Positions 54,804 to 63,933 of a stretch of 64,000 nucleotides of DNA are shown here, piece by piece. The position numbers and the translations under genes were made by a program. The notes beneath the pieces were generated by a model that saw only the letters and a list, made by a program, of their open reading frames with translations, made no database searches and was not told the DNA's origin. Source of the DNA: Membranihabitans marinus (GTDB taxonomy: Bacteria; Bacteroidota; Bacteroidia; Chitinophagales; Saprospiraceae); NCBI RefSeq assembly GCF_019802045.1, contig NZ_JAHVHU010000009.1, positions 186,001 through 250,000 on the forward strand. Reading direction: 5' to 3'. The stretch's first letter is position 1; every line of letters starts with the position of its first letter.

Positions 54804-56069
54804 TTACCCCAAATGCCAGCTCTCGGGCCAGAAAAAGATCAGCAACAGACCGACCATAATAGAGAGAGTCATCGTAATTCCTATCCATTTGGTAAGTTGT
54901 TTGTTCCCCACTAGTGCGGCCAGTACAATTTTGAACGCCAGGTTGGAAAGCACACCGGTCATGATAAGCCGCCAGCCCAGCTCCGTATCGAGGCCACTTC
55001 TCACAGAGTGGGCAAGGGAAAGCGTGATGGCATCTTTGTTGGCCAGTCCGCCAATAACAGACACGTAGTACAATCCGCTGTCACCAAATTCTTGCTCAGC
55101 AAAAGCCACAGCTAGTATAATTATACCATATAGTAAGCCAAAAATTAATGCGCTTTTGAATTGAGCCGGATTCTCGGGTTCAGGCATGTGTTCCTCCTGG
55201 TTGTTTTTATAAATAGTATAGTACAGCCCCACGGACAAGAGGATCATAAAAACAAAAAGAACCAATAAAGGAAGAATCAGAAAGGGCAATTCATTGGGGG
55301 CGACGACGCTGATCTCAACAATCACTCGAATCATGGAAACCGTCACTGCTGTGAGTATTACGAACGCTGAAACCGAACTTATACTGTGGTTGTTGGCCGA
55401 ATACCGGGCGTAGCTCACGGTCGTTGCCGTACTGCTTATGATGCCACCGAGGATCCCATTGGCGAGCATTCCGACTTTCTTACCCAGCCACTTATATACA
55501 AAGTAACCGAGAATGCTGATGCCTACAATGAGGATAACCATGAGCCAAATCTCGTGTGGATTGAGAACGTCCAGCGCACCATAGGTCTTGTCCGGTAAAA
55601 TCGGTAGTATGACCAGTGAGATAGCAGCAAAGGTCATGATCGCTGAAAGATCCTTGTCTTTTAGATTGTGTATAAAATTGTGAAGGGTTTCCTTGATGTA
55701 TAGTAGAATGACCAGAGTGCCGCCCGTCAGGACGCCGATAATGCGGTCACCCAGTACGAGGTACACCCCGATGGCATACATTAGGAGAACGGCGATTTCA
55801 GTGGTTTTGCCGATACCGGGGTCGTCCTGAGTGTGAATTTTCATAAAGTTCGAAGTCACCATCAATCCTGTAATGGCTATGGCTAAAGCAGGGATCAAGT
55901 AAGGATTCTCAAAATCACGGGTGATAAAACCGCTGATCGCGCCAAGAATAGCGATGAGAGTGAAGGTTCGGACGCCGGCCATTTCATGGTTGCTTTTCTC
56001 GCGTTGTAGACCAACGAGAAGTCCCAGTCCAAATGCAATGCCCAATGTAATGAGGTCTTCATAATTCAT
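54804..56069 (-). CDS. MgtC/SapB-DUF4010 family membrane protein
   Basis: A 421-residue integral membrane protein with about twelve hydrophobic segments. The first part is MgtC-like (LGIAFGLGLLVGLQREKSN and GVRTFTLIAILGAISGFI at 10-55), and the second is DUF4010 (about 190-400, with GGIISSTATTVSYARYS, GLANKDAITLSLAHSV and MTGVLSNLAFKIVLAAL). MgtC proteins act in magnesium-stress responses; the DUF4010 fusion form is common in bacteria but uncharacterised. Start at 56069. Single gene, divergent from the Nramp-like operon. Confidence 0.87.
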   Translation of the reverse strand: MNYEDLITLGIAFGLGLLVGLQREKSNHEMAGVRTFTLIAILGAISGFITRDFENPYLIPALAIAITGLMVTSNFMKIHTQDDPGIGKTTEIAVLLMYAIGVYLVLGDRIIGVLTGGTLVILLYIKETLHNFIHNLKDKDLSAIMTFAAISLVILPILPDKTYGALDVLNPHEIWLMVILIVGISILGYFVYKWLGKKVGMLANGILGGIISSTATTVSYARYSANNHSISSVSAFVILTAVTVSMIRVIVEISVVAPNELPFLILPLLVLFVFMILLSVGLYYTIYKNNQEEHMPEPENPAQFKSALIFGLLYGIIILAVAFAEQEFGDSGLYYVSVIGGLANKDAITLSLAHSVRSGLDTELGWRLIMTGVLSNLAFKIVLAALVGNKQLTKWIGITMTLSIMVGLLLIFFWPESWHLG

Positions 56070-56313
56070 ATCGTTTACTAAGATATAAGGAAAATTGAAT
56101 ACCTGAATATCTATTTGTTTATAACTTTTCTTCTAAAATATGATTTCTCTATTGTGATGCACATTAATACGATCTTTGAAGTGGTTTGTAAGTTCTGATT
56201 TTCGACCGAGAATTTGATGAGATCGGTAACGTACACAGAAGTTTTAAGTTTATTTTCATTATAAAATCAAATTATCGTATAATAGCGAATTCGAAGACTT
56301 AATCAATGAAAAT

Positions 56314-57534
56314 TTGAAGCAGCAGAACCATTCTTCCAGCGCGATTACAAAATGGCTTGCCTACCTGGGACCCGGCATTATTACGGCCGCTTTGGTGTTT
56401 GGGCCGGGCAGCCTGACCATTACTTCCAAACTGGGAGCAGTGTATCAATATCAGCTGGTGTGGGTTATTGTGGCCTCCACAATTTTGATGATGACTTTCA
56501 CCAGCATGGGGGCTCGAATAGGAATTGCAACGAAAGGCTCCTTGCTGGACACGTTTCGTCATCGCTGGGGAAACTGGGCGGCCTGGGGAACCGGTATCGG
56601 GATATTCCTGGTTACCGCCTCGTTTCAGGCAGGGAATTCGGTGGGTGCCGGGATCGCTTTTGCAGAAACATTCGGAACCGCTGCTGCGCCCTGGATCGTA
56701 TTGGTGGTCGTACTGGGTATATCGCTTTTGTTTTTCAAATCATTTTATAAAATATTGGAAAAGGTGATGATCGCCATGGTGGGTATCATGCTGATCTCCT
56801 TCTTATTTACATTAATTATCACCCGGCCAAATCTGTGGCAGGTCGTTCAGGGATTGGTGCCCGGGATTCCATCCGGTTCGCTCATGCTCGTGGTTGCGCT
56901 GGTTGCGTCCAGTTTTTCCATCGCCGGTGCATTTTACCAGTCTTACCTGGTTCAGGAAAAAGGCTGGCAAAAGCATCAGGTCAAGCGGGTGGTCAAAGAA
57001 AGTTTTACAGGTATTTTGGTGTTGGGGTGTATTTCGGGGATGATTCTGATCAGCGCAGGAGCCGTACTTTATCCACAGGGCATCGAAGTGACGTCGGCGT
57101 CTGATATGGGACTGGCACTGGAACCCCTGTATGGGACCTGGGCTACCTCTCTATTTATGGTCGGCTTATTTGGGGCCTCGTTCTCGTCTCTAATAGGTAA
57201 TGCGACCATCGGAGGAACCTTATTTTCAGATGCCTTATCCATGGGGCGCGATTTGAGCAGTCGGTCGGTACGCATATCGATTTCCATGATTATGATTATT
57301 GGAGCTGCTGTAGCTATCGTATTTGGTCGTTTGCCCCTGGAGTTGATTATCTTTGCACAAGGGGTCACCATCTTTGTAGTGCCTTTCATCGGGCTGGGAA
57401 TATTTCTGCTGGCCAATGACCGGACAGTAATGGGTGAGTTGGTAAATACACGAGGCAATAATATCCTGGGCGGTATTGGACTCCTGGTGTTGTTCGCTCT
57501 CGCTATTGGTAATTTTATTAAAATATTTTTATGA
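56314..57534 (+). CDS. Nramp-like transporter without the DPGN/MPH metal motifs
   Basis: A 406-residue protein with about eleven membrane helices and the Nramp fold. In helix 1 the expected D-P-G-N is G30-P-G-S33 (LVFGPGSLTITSKLG), and in helix 6 the expected M-P-H is replaced by I-A-G-A-F (SFSIAGAFYQSYLVQ), so the known metal-binding Asp, Asn and Met are all missing. Its substrate is therefore uncertain. The frame has no ATG near its start; TTG at 56314 is used, directly overlapping the stop of a three-codon ATG frame. It overlaps the epimerase gene by 4 bp, with the aldolase gene after that. Confidence 0.8.
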   Translation: MKQQNHSSSAITKWLAYLGPGIITAALVFGPGSLTITSKLGAVYQYQLVWVIVASTILMMTFTSMGARIGIATKGSLLDTFRHRWGNWAAWGTGIGIFLVTASFQAGNSVGAGIAFAETFGTAAAPWIVLVVVLGISLLFFKSFYKILEKVMIAMVGIMLISFLFTLIITRPNLWQVVQGLVPGIPSGSLMLVVALVASSFSIAGAFYQSYLVQEKGWQKHQVKRVVKESFTGILVLGCISGMILISAGAVLYPQGIEVTSASDMGLALEPLYGTWATSLFMVGLFGASFSSLIGNATIGGTLFSDALSMGRDLSSRSVRISISMIMIIGAAVAIVFGRLPLELIIFAQGVTIFVVPFIGLGIFLLANDRTVMGELVNTRGNNILGGIGLLVLFALAIGNFIKIFL

Positions 57535-58547
57535 AAACAATACAAGAATTGAACGAGCGTCTTTCACAGCCTTCAGAACGGTTGATTCGTGATTTTGAAA
57601 AAATAGACGGCGATATTATGATTCTCGGGGTGGGGGGCAAAATGGGACCCAGCCTGGCTGAACTCGCTGTACGGGCTTCGAAAAAAGGAAAAAATTCCAA
57701 ACGAATTATCGGAGTATCCCGGTTTTCGGATGCGACGCTAAAAGAAGATCTGGAGAAGATCGGTGTAGAGACGATAACTGCAGATCTCTTGGAAGAGGAT
57801 GAATTGCAGGCATTGCCCGAAGTGGACAATGTGATTTATATGATCGGGAAAAAGTTTGGAACGGGTGGAAATGAACACTTGACCTGGGCCATGAACGCTT
57901 ATTTGCCGGGCCGCGTGGCTGAAAAATTTCGCAATTCCCGGATTGTGGTGTTTTCATCTGGCAATATATACCCGTATGTTCCGGTTCTGTCCGGTGGAGC
58001 CACAGAATCTACCCCGCCGGATCCACGGGGTGAATATGCTCAGTCCTGTCTGGGCCGGGAGCGGATTTTTGAACATTTTTCGCACCGATATGAGATACCG
58101 ATGCTTATATATCGATTGAACTACGCAGTGGAGATGCGGTATGGAAATTTGTTGGAAATAGCGACTGCGGTTAACCAGCAAAAGCCAATCAATCTTCGGT
58201 TGGGTCATATGAATGTGATCTGGCAGGGGGATGCGAATGAGATTGCTATCCGTTCATTACTGCATTGTTCCACCCCGCCTAAACTACTTAATGTAACCGG
58301 ACCTGAAACGATTTCCATTCGTTGGGTAGCCGATGAATTTGGCCGGAAGCTGGGTAAGAAACCGATAATAAATGATCAAGAGGCACCGGACGCTTTATTA
58401 AACAATGCCGCTCATTCACATCAGTTATTTGGCTATCCGTCTGTATCACTCACCGAAGTGATGGACTGGACTGCAGATTGGGTGCAAAATGAAGGGGAGA
58501 CCCTGGGTAAGCCCACACATTTCCAGCAGCGATCGGGCAAGTTTTGA
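57531..58547 (+). CDS. NAD-dependent epimerase/dehydratase
   Basis: A 338-residue extended SDR enzyme. The nucleotide-binding glycine loop is ILGVGGKMG (about 32-40), and the active-site region shows VVFSSGNIYPY (about 139-149) and a Y-x-x-x-R/K-like GEYAQSCLGRERIF (about 165-178), where Lys is replaced by Arg or a nearby residue. The substrate is not known. Its start codon overlaps the transporter stop by 4 bp and the aldolase follows after 53 bp, so it probably acts on a compound brought in by that transporter or used by that aldolase. Confidence 0.8.
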   Translation: MKTIQELNERLSQPSERLIRDFEKIDGDIMILGVGGKMGPSLAELAVRASKKGKNSKRIIGVSRFSDATLKEDLEKIGVETITADLLEEDELQALPEVDNVIYMIGKKFGTGGNEHLTWAMNAYLPGRVAEKFRNSRIVVFSSGNIYPYVPVLSGGATESTPPDPRGEYAQSCLGRERIFEHFSHRYEIPMLIYRLNYAVEMRYGNLLEIATAVNQQKPINLRLGHMNVIWQGDANEIAIRSLLHCSTPPKLLNVTGPETISIRWVADEFGRKLGKKPIINDQEAPDALLNNAAHSHQLFGYPSVSLTEVMDWTADWVQNEGETLGKPTHFQQRSGKF

Positions 58548-58600
58548 TTTATTATATAAATGGGGTTGGTGGTATAAGTGTAAGATAAAAAACATGGACT

Positions 58601-59659
58601 ATGTTGAAAGATGATATAAGAACCCTTCTCCATGAAGGGACTGTGATTCCTGCCCATCCACTGGCGTTGACGGCTGACCGGAAACTGGATGAAGCACGGC
58701 AGCGGTTGTTGACCCGGTATTACATTGAGAGTGGCGCCGGAGGTGTAGCGGTGGCCGTACATTCCACCCAATTCGAGATCAGAAATGATGATGTCGGTCT
58801 GTTGGAACCGGTGTTGCGGCTGGCTGTGGAAGAAATCGATAAAGCGCAGCTGAACCGACCATTTGCAAAAGTGGCCGGGATCGTAGGACCCACGGATCAG
58901 GCTGTTCAAGAAGCTGAATTAGCCAAAAATCTCGGATACGATTTAGGGTTGCTGAGTATGGGCGGACTCAATGATTATTCGGAAGATGAATTGATTCACC
59001 GCGCAAAAAAAGTGGGCGAAATTATCCCGATATTCGGGTTTTATCTTCAACCGGCAGTAGGTGGGCAAGTACTTTCCTATGAGTTTTGGAAAAAATTTGC
59101 AGAAATACCTGCTGTGCAAGCCATTAAGATGGCGCCGTTTGACAGATATCAGACCCTGGATGTGGTCCGGGCGGTGTGTAACTCGTCGAGGTGGGAGGAA
59201 ATTGCCCTCTACACTGGTAACGATGACAACATCATTGCGGATTTATTGACCACCTACGCCATGCCGGTGAATGGAGAAATCCGAAAGAAGAAAATCGTTG
59301 GTGGCCTACTCGGACACTGGGCGGTCTGGACCCAAAAAGCGGTCGAACTGCTCGAAGAGATCAAAGAAATACGCGCGGCTAAGGCGGGTATTCCGGAAGA
59401 GATGCTTACACGAAACATCGATGTGACCGATGCCAATGCGGTGCTGTTTGATGTAGCTCATGATTTTCATGGCTGTATTCCTGGAATTCACGAAGTATTG
59501 CGTCGGCAAGGATTGCTGGAAGGCACCTGGTGCCTGAACCCGGATGAAAATCTCTCACCGGGACAATCCGAAGAACTGGACCGGATTTATCGGGATTATC
59601 CGGATTTGAATGATGATGACTTTGTGCGGCAGTTTTTGGAAAATCAGGAGGCGGGCTAA
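58601..59659 (+). CDS. DapA/NAL-family aldolase or lyase
   Basis: A 352-residue member of the dihydrodipicolinate synthase/N-acetylneuraminate lyase superfamily. The barrel start GTVIPAHPLALTADRKLDEA, the region SGAGGVAVAVHSTQFEI, and the Schiff-base Lys in AIKMAPFDRYQTLD (about 190) are clear, with GNDDNIIADLLTTYAM later. It is longer than DapA (about 290) because of a C-terminal extension of about 60 residues. The context with an epimerase and transporter suggests catabolism of a sugar acid or keto-acid rather than lysine synthesis. Confidence 0.85.
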   Translation: MLKDDIRTLLHEGTVIPAHPLALTADRKLDEARQRLLTRYYIESGAGGVAVAVHSTQFEIRNDDVGLLEPVLRLAVEEIDKAQLNRPFAKVAGIVGPTDQAVQEAELAKNLGYDLGLLSMGGLNDYSEDELIHRAKKVGEIIPIFGFYLQPAVGGQVLSYEFWKKFAEIPAVQAIKMAPFDRYQTLDVVRAVCNSSRWEEIALYTGNDDNIIADLLTTYAMPVNGEIRKKKIVGGLLGHWAVWTQKAVELLEEIKEIRAAKAGIPEEMLTRNIDVTDANAVLFDVAHDFHGCIPGIHEVLRRQGLLEGTWCLNPDENLSPGQSEELDRIYRDYPDLNDDDFVRQFLENQEAG

Positions 59660-59814
59660 GCCGGTGTTTAAAAATACCGGCTGTATTTCGCGGGTGTTCG
59701 CAGAAAATGCGCTGAGTTTGGTGTGGGGCATTTACAATGTGACCCGCACCTTCAGATCTGGCAATATAAAGATGATATCTCTGAACCACCTACACCGCTC
59801 AAAAAGCACTAGTC

Positions 59815-60654
59815 TCAGCGAGTTAACAAACTAAATCCCGGAAATTCACATTCCAGCACATCCCACCCGACACATTCCAACCGTTTGTAAACGTTTTCTA
59901 GTTTCATCTTGCCTTTCCCGCTAAATGAAATTGGATCAGGATTGCCCTCCGGAATGGCAATGTAATTCACTTCGAAAGTAGCATGTGCAATTTGCAGATC
60001 ATCCGTAATGTCTACAGAGACTATTTCAAATTCGTGGATTTTCACACTGGACCAGGCATTGATAAAATTCTTAATATTCCGGATGGCCTTTTCTTTATCT
60101 ATGATGGGGCTGAGTTGCAGATTGAGGTTTTCGTTAAAGTACCAGTCGTCCGTATCGACTTCCTTCAATAATGTCCAGGTAATGAATTCTTTCACTGCCT
60201 GCTTCACATCATGTTCGTGATTGGGGTGAAACTCTTCATAAATAAAGCAGGTCATCATTCCTTCGATGGAGAGATCATCGATGGTTTCCTGGAACAATTC
60301 CTCCGTGATAAACCGGTACATCTCGCGTTCTTCCACTTCGCAGATAGCATCAATCGACAGATTGTTTTCATGGAGCTTTAAGTACAGCTCTTCCAATGCG
60401 CTTCCCATATCGCTATCTTTGATTTTATTTTCAGGGATCCAGTCCGGACGTCCTATTCGGTCATACACCGTCGTTTGTTTCCTTTCAGCAAACTGCTTCT
60501 CAAAGGCCATTACATTTTTTAGAAACTGATTCTCCACATCCGGTGGAATATCGGATTCGCCGCCAAACCTACCCCCAAATTCTGTTGAAATTTTTGATTT
60601 CAGATCATTGTTTTCCCGCTGGATGTCTTTTTTGGATTTATTTTTGTCCTTCAT
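59815..60654 (-). CDS. Uncharacterised cytoplasmic protein
   Basis: About 279 residues from Met at 60654 (MKDKNKSKKDIQREN); the frame extends upstream by 7 codons. Charged N-terminus, no signal or membrane segment. Long acidic helices (ALEELYLKLHENNLSIDAIC, YRFITEELFQETIDDL) precede a C-terminal alpha/beta part (AHATFEVNYIAIPEG, LENVYKRLECVGWDVLECE). I do not recognise a family. It converges with the aldolase gene and is divergent from the second haem-binding protein. Confidence 0.55.
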   Translation of the reverse strand: MKDKNKSKKDIQRENNDLKSKISTEFGGRFGGESDIPPDVENQFLKNVMAFEKQFAERKQTTVYDRIGRPDWIPENKIKDSDMGSALEELYLKLHENNLSIDAICEVEEREMYRFITEELFQETIDDLSIEGMMTCFIYEEFHPNHEHDVKQAVKEFITWTLLKEVDTDDWYFNENLNLQLSPIIDKEKAIRNIKNFINAWSSVKIHEFEIVSVDITDDLQIAHATFEVNYIAIPEGNPDPISFSGKGKMKLENVYKRLECVGWDVLECEFPGFSLLTR

Positions 60655-60868
60655 ACCGGATGTATTTATTACCATTAATACAAAGTGGGCTTTGGGAGCA
60701 TAACCTGCTCAATATAATCATTTTAGACCATTTTTTAGCAGCTTCCATGAAAAATATATGATAAATGTGAGAAGGTGACCTGGTTATGATATTTCGGTTG
60801 TCTGGTGATAAGGTAAAGCAAATACCTGTTTGAATGCGTGATTGAAATCAAAATGCATTTCATAACAT

Positions 60869-60898
60869 TTTGTTATTCCCCTTAAATCCTTAATTTTG
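60869..60898 (+). promoter_or_regulatory. Bacteroidota promoter for the second haem-binding gene
   Basis: TTTG at 60869-60872 and TAATTTTG at 60891-60898 (a TAnnTTTG -7 element), 18 bp apart, match the Bacteroidota vegetative promoter (TTTG, about 19 bp, TAnnTTTG). The start of transcription would be near 60905, about 100 bp before the ATG at 61007. Confidence 0.6.
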
Positions 60899-61006
60899 GA
60901 TTAAAGCCCGTGAATTATTTTTTCATAGGTTTTTGCAATACGTAAAATCAAGTGCATATTTCCTGTCAGAAGTTCTGAATGCATATAACTTAGATCAATA
61001 ATAAAC

Positions 61007-63928
61007 ATGTCGAAAACATCTACATTTTTCATTTTATTAATTCTTTTTTGCGCGTGTTCTGGTAACGATACCGAAACAGGTATAGAGGTGGAACCGGGTC
61101 TGAATTTGGAGCTGGTGGTGGCAGAACCTCTGGTGATTGATCCGGTGGCTTATGCTTTTGACGAATCGGGTTTGTTGTATGTGGTGGAAGACCGTGGATA
61201 TCCAGATCCGGCAGAGGGTGGAACGCCTGCAGTGAAGGAAGGACGTATTGCCCTGTTGACAGATACGAATGGAGATGGTGAATATAATCACCGTAGTGAT
61301 TTTGCTGAGGGATTTACCTACCCCAATGGCATCATGCCGTGGAAAGGGGGCGTGTTTATCACTTGTTCGCCGGACATTTGGTATCTGAAAGATACGACGG
61401 GAGATGGAAAAGCCGATGTGCGTCAAAAAGTGCTTTCGGGATTTCATGATACCCGAACCGCCCAAATACGGATGAGTCACCCGACCCTCGGGTTGGATGG
61501 CTGGGTGTATGTTAGTAGTGGGCTCAATGGAGGGGATGTCTATTCTCCTCTTCATCCGGATCGGGACACCGTTTCTTTCACGGCATCGGATGGGCGATTT
61601 GATCCGGAAACTTTTGAATTTGAGAATGTGGGGGGAAAGAGTCAGTTTGGGATGGCTTTCGATGCGTATGGCCATCGTTTTGGGGTCTCTAACCGGCACC
61701 CCATCATGCAGGTAGTGATCGAACCGAAGTATCTCAATCGCAATCCTTATCTGCCTTACAGCCAAACGGTAAAAAATGTATCCAAAGTAGCAGCAGAAGC
61801 GGTGGTGTTTCCACTAAAAGAAGTGGTGACGACGTCAGATTTTATCCCCAGCCTGATGGGGAAATCCCACCAGGGCACCTTTACCGCAGCAAGCAGTACC
61901 TATATATATTATGGGAAGGGTTTGTCGGACGAACATCAGGGGAATGCCTTTATCTGTGAGTCTGCACAAAATCTGATGCAGCGCCAAATCATGGTGCCCG
62001 ATGGTCCGGCTTTTCGTTCCGAATTGGCTTATGAAGGTCGAGAATTTTTAGCATCAGAAGATGAATGGTTTCGGCCGGTCTACGTAAATAGTGGTCCTGA
62101 AGATGGCTTGTACGTGGTAGACATGTACCGAAAAGTGATCGATCATCCATCCTATGTGCCGGAAGAAATCAGAGACAAGCTTGACTTTGAAAGTGGAAAG
62201 GGTATGGGACGTATATATCGAATCACGAGTGCGGATTATCCCTCGGGTTTACAAGATAAAGCCTGGTTTGAAGAATCGTATTCTGAGGAGGAGCTGCTAG
62301 AACGTCTTGCTTCGGATGTGGAATGGGATCGGGAAACGGCATTTCGGCTTTTACTGGAACGTCGTAAAATGAGCAGTCCAAGTACGCTTGTAGAAATAGC
62401 ATTGCATTCTGATTATCCCCAAAGCCGGGTTCGCGCCCTGTGGTTGCTCCGACATATTGCTGAGCTCAAACCGTCCACCCTTGTAAAAGCGTTCAAAGAT
62501 CCGGTGAGTGGTATTCGGGAGCAAGCGTTGTTGTTGTCAGAACCTGTAGCGGGTTCGGATAAAGAGCTATTGCAAGCAGTTCTGAAAATGGCTGAAGATG
62601 AGGATGTACACGTTCGGTTTATGGCAGCGTTGGTGTTGGGGTCTTTAGATAGTGAGGAATCGACGCAGGCTTTGGCCGGAATCGCATTGAGAGACGGCGC
62701 AGATCCATGGATGCGTGTAGCTGTACTGAGTAGTATCGGAGGACGGATGGATTCTTTTACATCAGCACTTCAAAATCAAAAAGGTCATACGGGGGCAGGT
62801 TATGCTTTGGTCATGAAAGATATGGGACAGATGTTTGGTCAGGCCGCTCCTCTGGAAGATTGCCGAAAACTGGCTTCGATGATGATACGCGATGAAAAAA
62901 ATGAATCAGCCAGAATGTCCACTATGCTTGGTATGATGGAGGGCGTAGCCGGCCGCCTGGATGGGAATAATGCTGATCGTATTGATGATTTCCTTATGAT
63001 AGATTTATCTCAAAAAGAACGTTCTGAATTTTTAGAAGAAGTTATGGCAAAAGCAGGTCAGGAAAGCACACCGACCGGCGATCGGGTCACAGCGCTTTCT
63101 ATTTTGGGCTATACCTCCGATCCCCGAAGTCTTCCGGTGCTCGAAGCATCCCTTGATCCCGAAATTTTACCCGCGGTTCAAATGGCGGCCATTGATGCGC
63201 TTATCGAGCAGGGCGATGCAAAGAGTGGTGCAGTATTGACCCAAGAGCGTGTTTGGAAACGATTTACACCGCAGGTGCGTTCTTCGGTAGTTTCTTCGAT
63301 GATATCGCACAGAATTTATGTGCCGGTACTCTTGGATGCCATTGAGAAGGGGGTGATTGCTGCATCCGATGTTCCCTCCGTCAGTCGGAAACGATTGATG
63401 AATAGCCGGAATGATAAGATCAGGAGTCAGGCAGAGCGGGCATTCGAACAATTGGAGGGGGGCGACCGAATGGCAGTATATGAAGATTATAAGACGAGAT
63501 TGGACCAAGCGGGTGATCCGGAACATGGACTGGCGGTGTACAAAAGAACCTGCGCCATATGTCATTCCTATGATGGCGAAGGCGGGAATGTAGGGCCGGA
63601 TCTCACCGGGGTGAAAAATCAACCGAGGGAAGCCATTTTAATGCACACCATTTTGCCTAATTATGAAGTATATCCCACCTATCAAACTATGACGATCGAA
63701 ACCAATGATGGTCGGCATGTGGCGGGCTGGACAGTCAGCGAGACGGAAAACAGCATCACGCTCCGTACGGCCGGTGGGAGTGATGAAACCATTTTGCGGT
63801 CTGCTATAAAAGAATTGAATAATACCGGTCAGTCCCTGATGCCCGATGGATTGGAACAAACCATGACAGAGCAAGAGATGAATGATTTGATGGCCTATTT
63901 GAAAAAAGGCAGTACCTTTAAAAACTAA
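61007..63928 (+). CDS. PVC-type haem-binding HEAT-repeat protein, second copy
   Basis: A 973-residue lipoprotein (FILLILFCAC, Cys17). A membrane-bound dehydrogenase-like beta-propeller (about 25-400, LVIDPVAYAFDESGLLYVVE, NGDGEYNHRSDFAEG, PNGIMPWKGGVFITCSPDIW) precedes HEAT-type helices (about 430-830) and a C-terminal cytochrome c domain with one haem site, C849-A-I-C-H853, and GGNVGPDLTGV. It has the same architecture as the 36938-40102 protein but is clearly diverged in sequence. It would be periplasmic and oxidise a sugar or similar compound. Confidence 0.9.
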   Translation: MSKTSTFFILLILFCACSGNDTETGIEVEPGLNLELVVAEPLVIDPVAYAFDESGLLYVVEDRGYPDPAEGGTPAVKEGRIALLTDTNGDGEYNHRSDFAEGFTYPNGIMPWKGGVFITCSPDIWYLKDTTGDGKADVRQKVLSGFHDTRTAQIRMSHPTLGLDGWVYVSSGLNGGDVYSPLHPDRDTVSFTASDGRFDPETFEFENVGGKSQFGMAFDAYGHRFGVSNRHPIMQVVIEPKYLNRNPYLPYSQTVKNVSKVAAEAVVFPLKEVVTTSDFIPSLMGKSHQGTFTAASSTYIYYGKGLSDEHQGNAFICESAQNLMQRQIMVPDGPAFRSELAYEGREFLASEDEWFRPVYVNSGPEDGLYVVDMYRKVIDHPSYVPEEIRDKLDFESGKGMGRIYRITSADYPSGLQDKAWFEESYSEEELLERLASDVEWDRETAFRLLLERRKMSSPSTLVEIALHSDYPQSRVRALWLLRHIAELKPSTLVKAFKDPVSGIREQALLLSEPVAGSDKELLQAVLKMAEDEDVHVRFMAALVLGSLDSEESTQALAGIALRDGADPWMRVAVLSSIGGRMDSFTSALQNQKGHTGAGYALVMKDMGQMFGQAAPLEDCRKLASMMIRDEKNESARMSTMLGMMEGVAGRLDGNNADRIDDFLMIDLSQKERSEFLEEVMAKAGQESTPTGDRVTALSILGYTSDPRSLPVLEASLDPEILPAVQMAAIDALIEQGDAKSGAVLTQERVWKRFTPQVRSSVVSSMISHRIYVPVLLDAIEKGVIAASDVPSVSRKRLMNSRNDKIRSQAERAFEQLEGGDRMAVYEDYKTRLDQAGDPEHGLAVYKRTCAICHSYDGEGGNVGPDLTGVKNQPREAILMHTILPNYEVYPTYQTMTIETNDGRHVAGWTVSETENSITLRTAGGSDETILRSAIKELNNTGQSLMPDGLEQTMTEQEMNDLMAYLKKGSTFKN

Positions 63929-63933
63929 GAACT

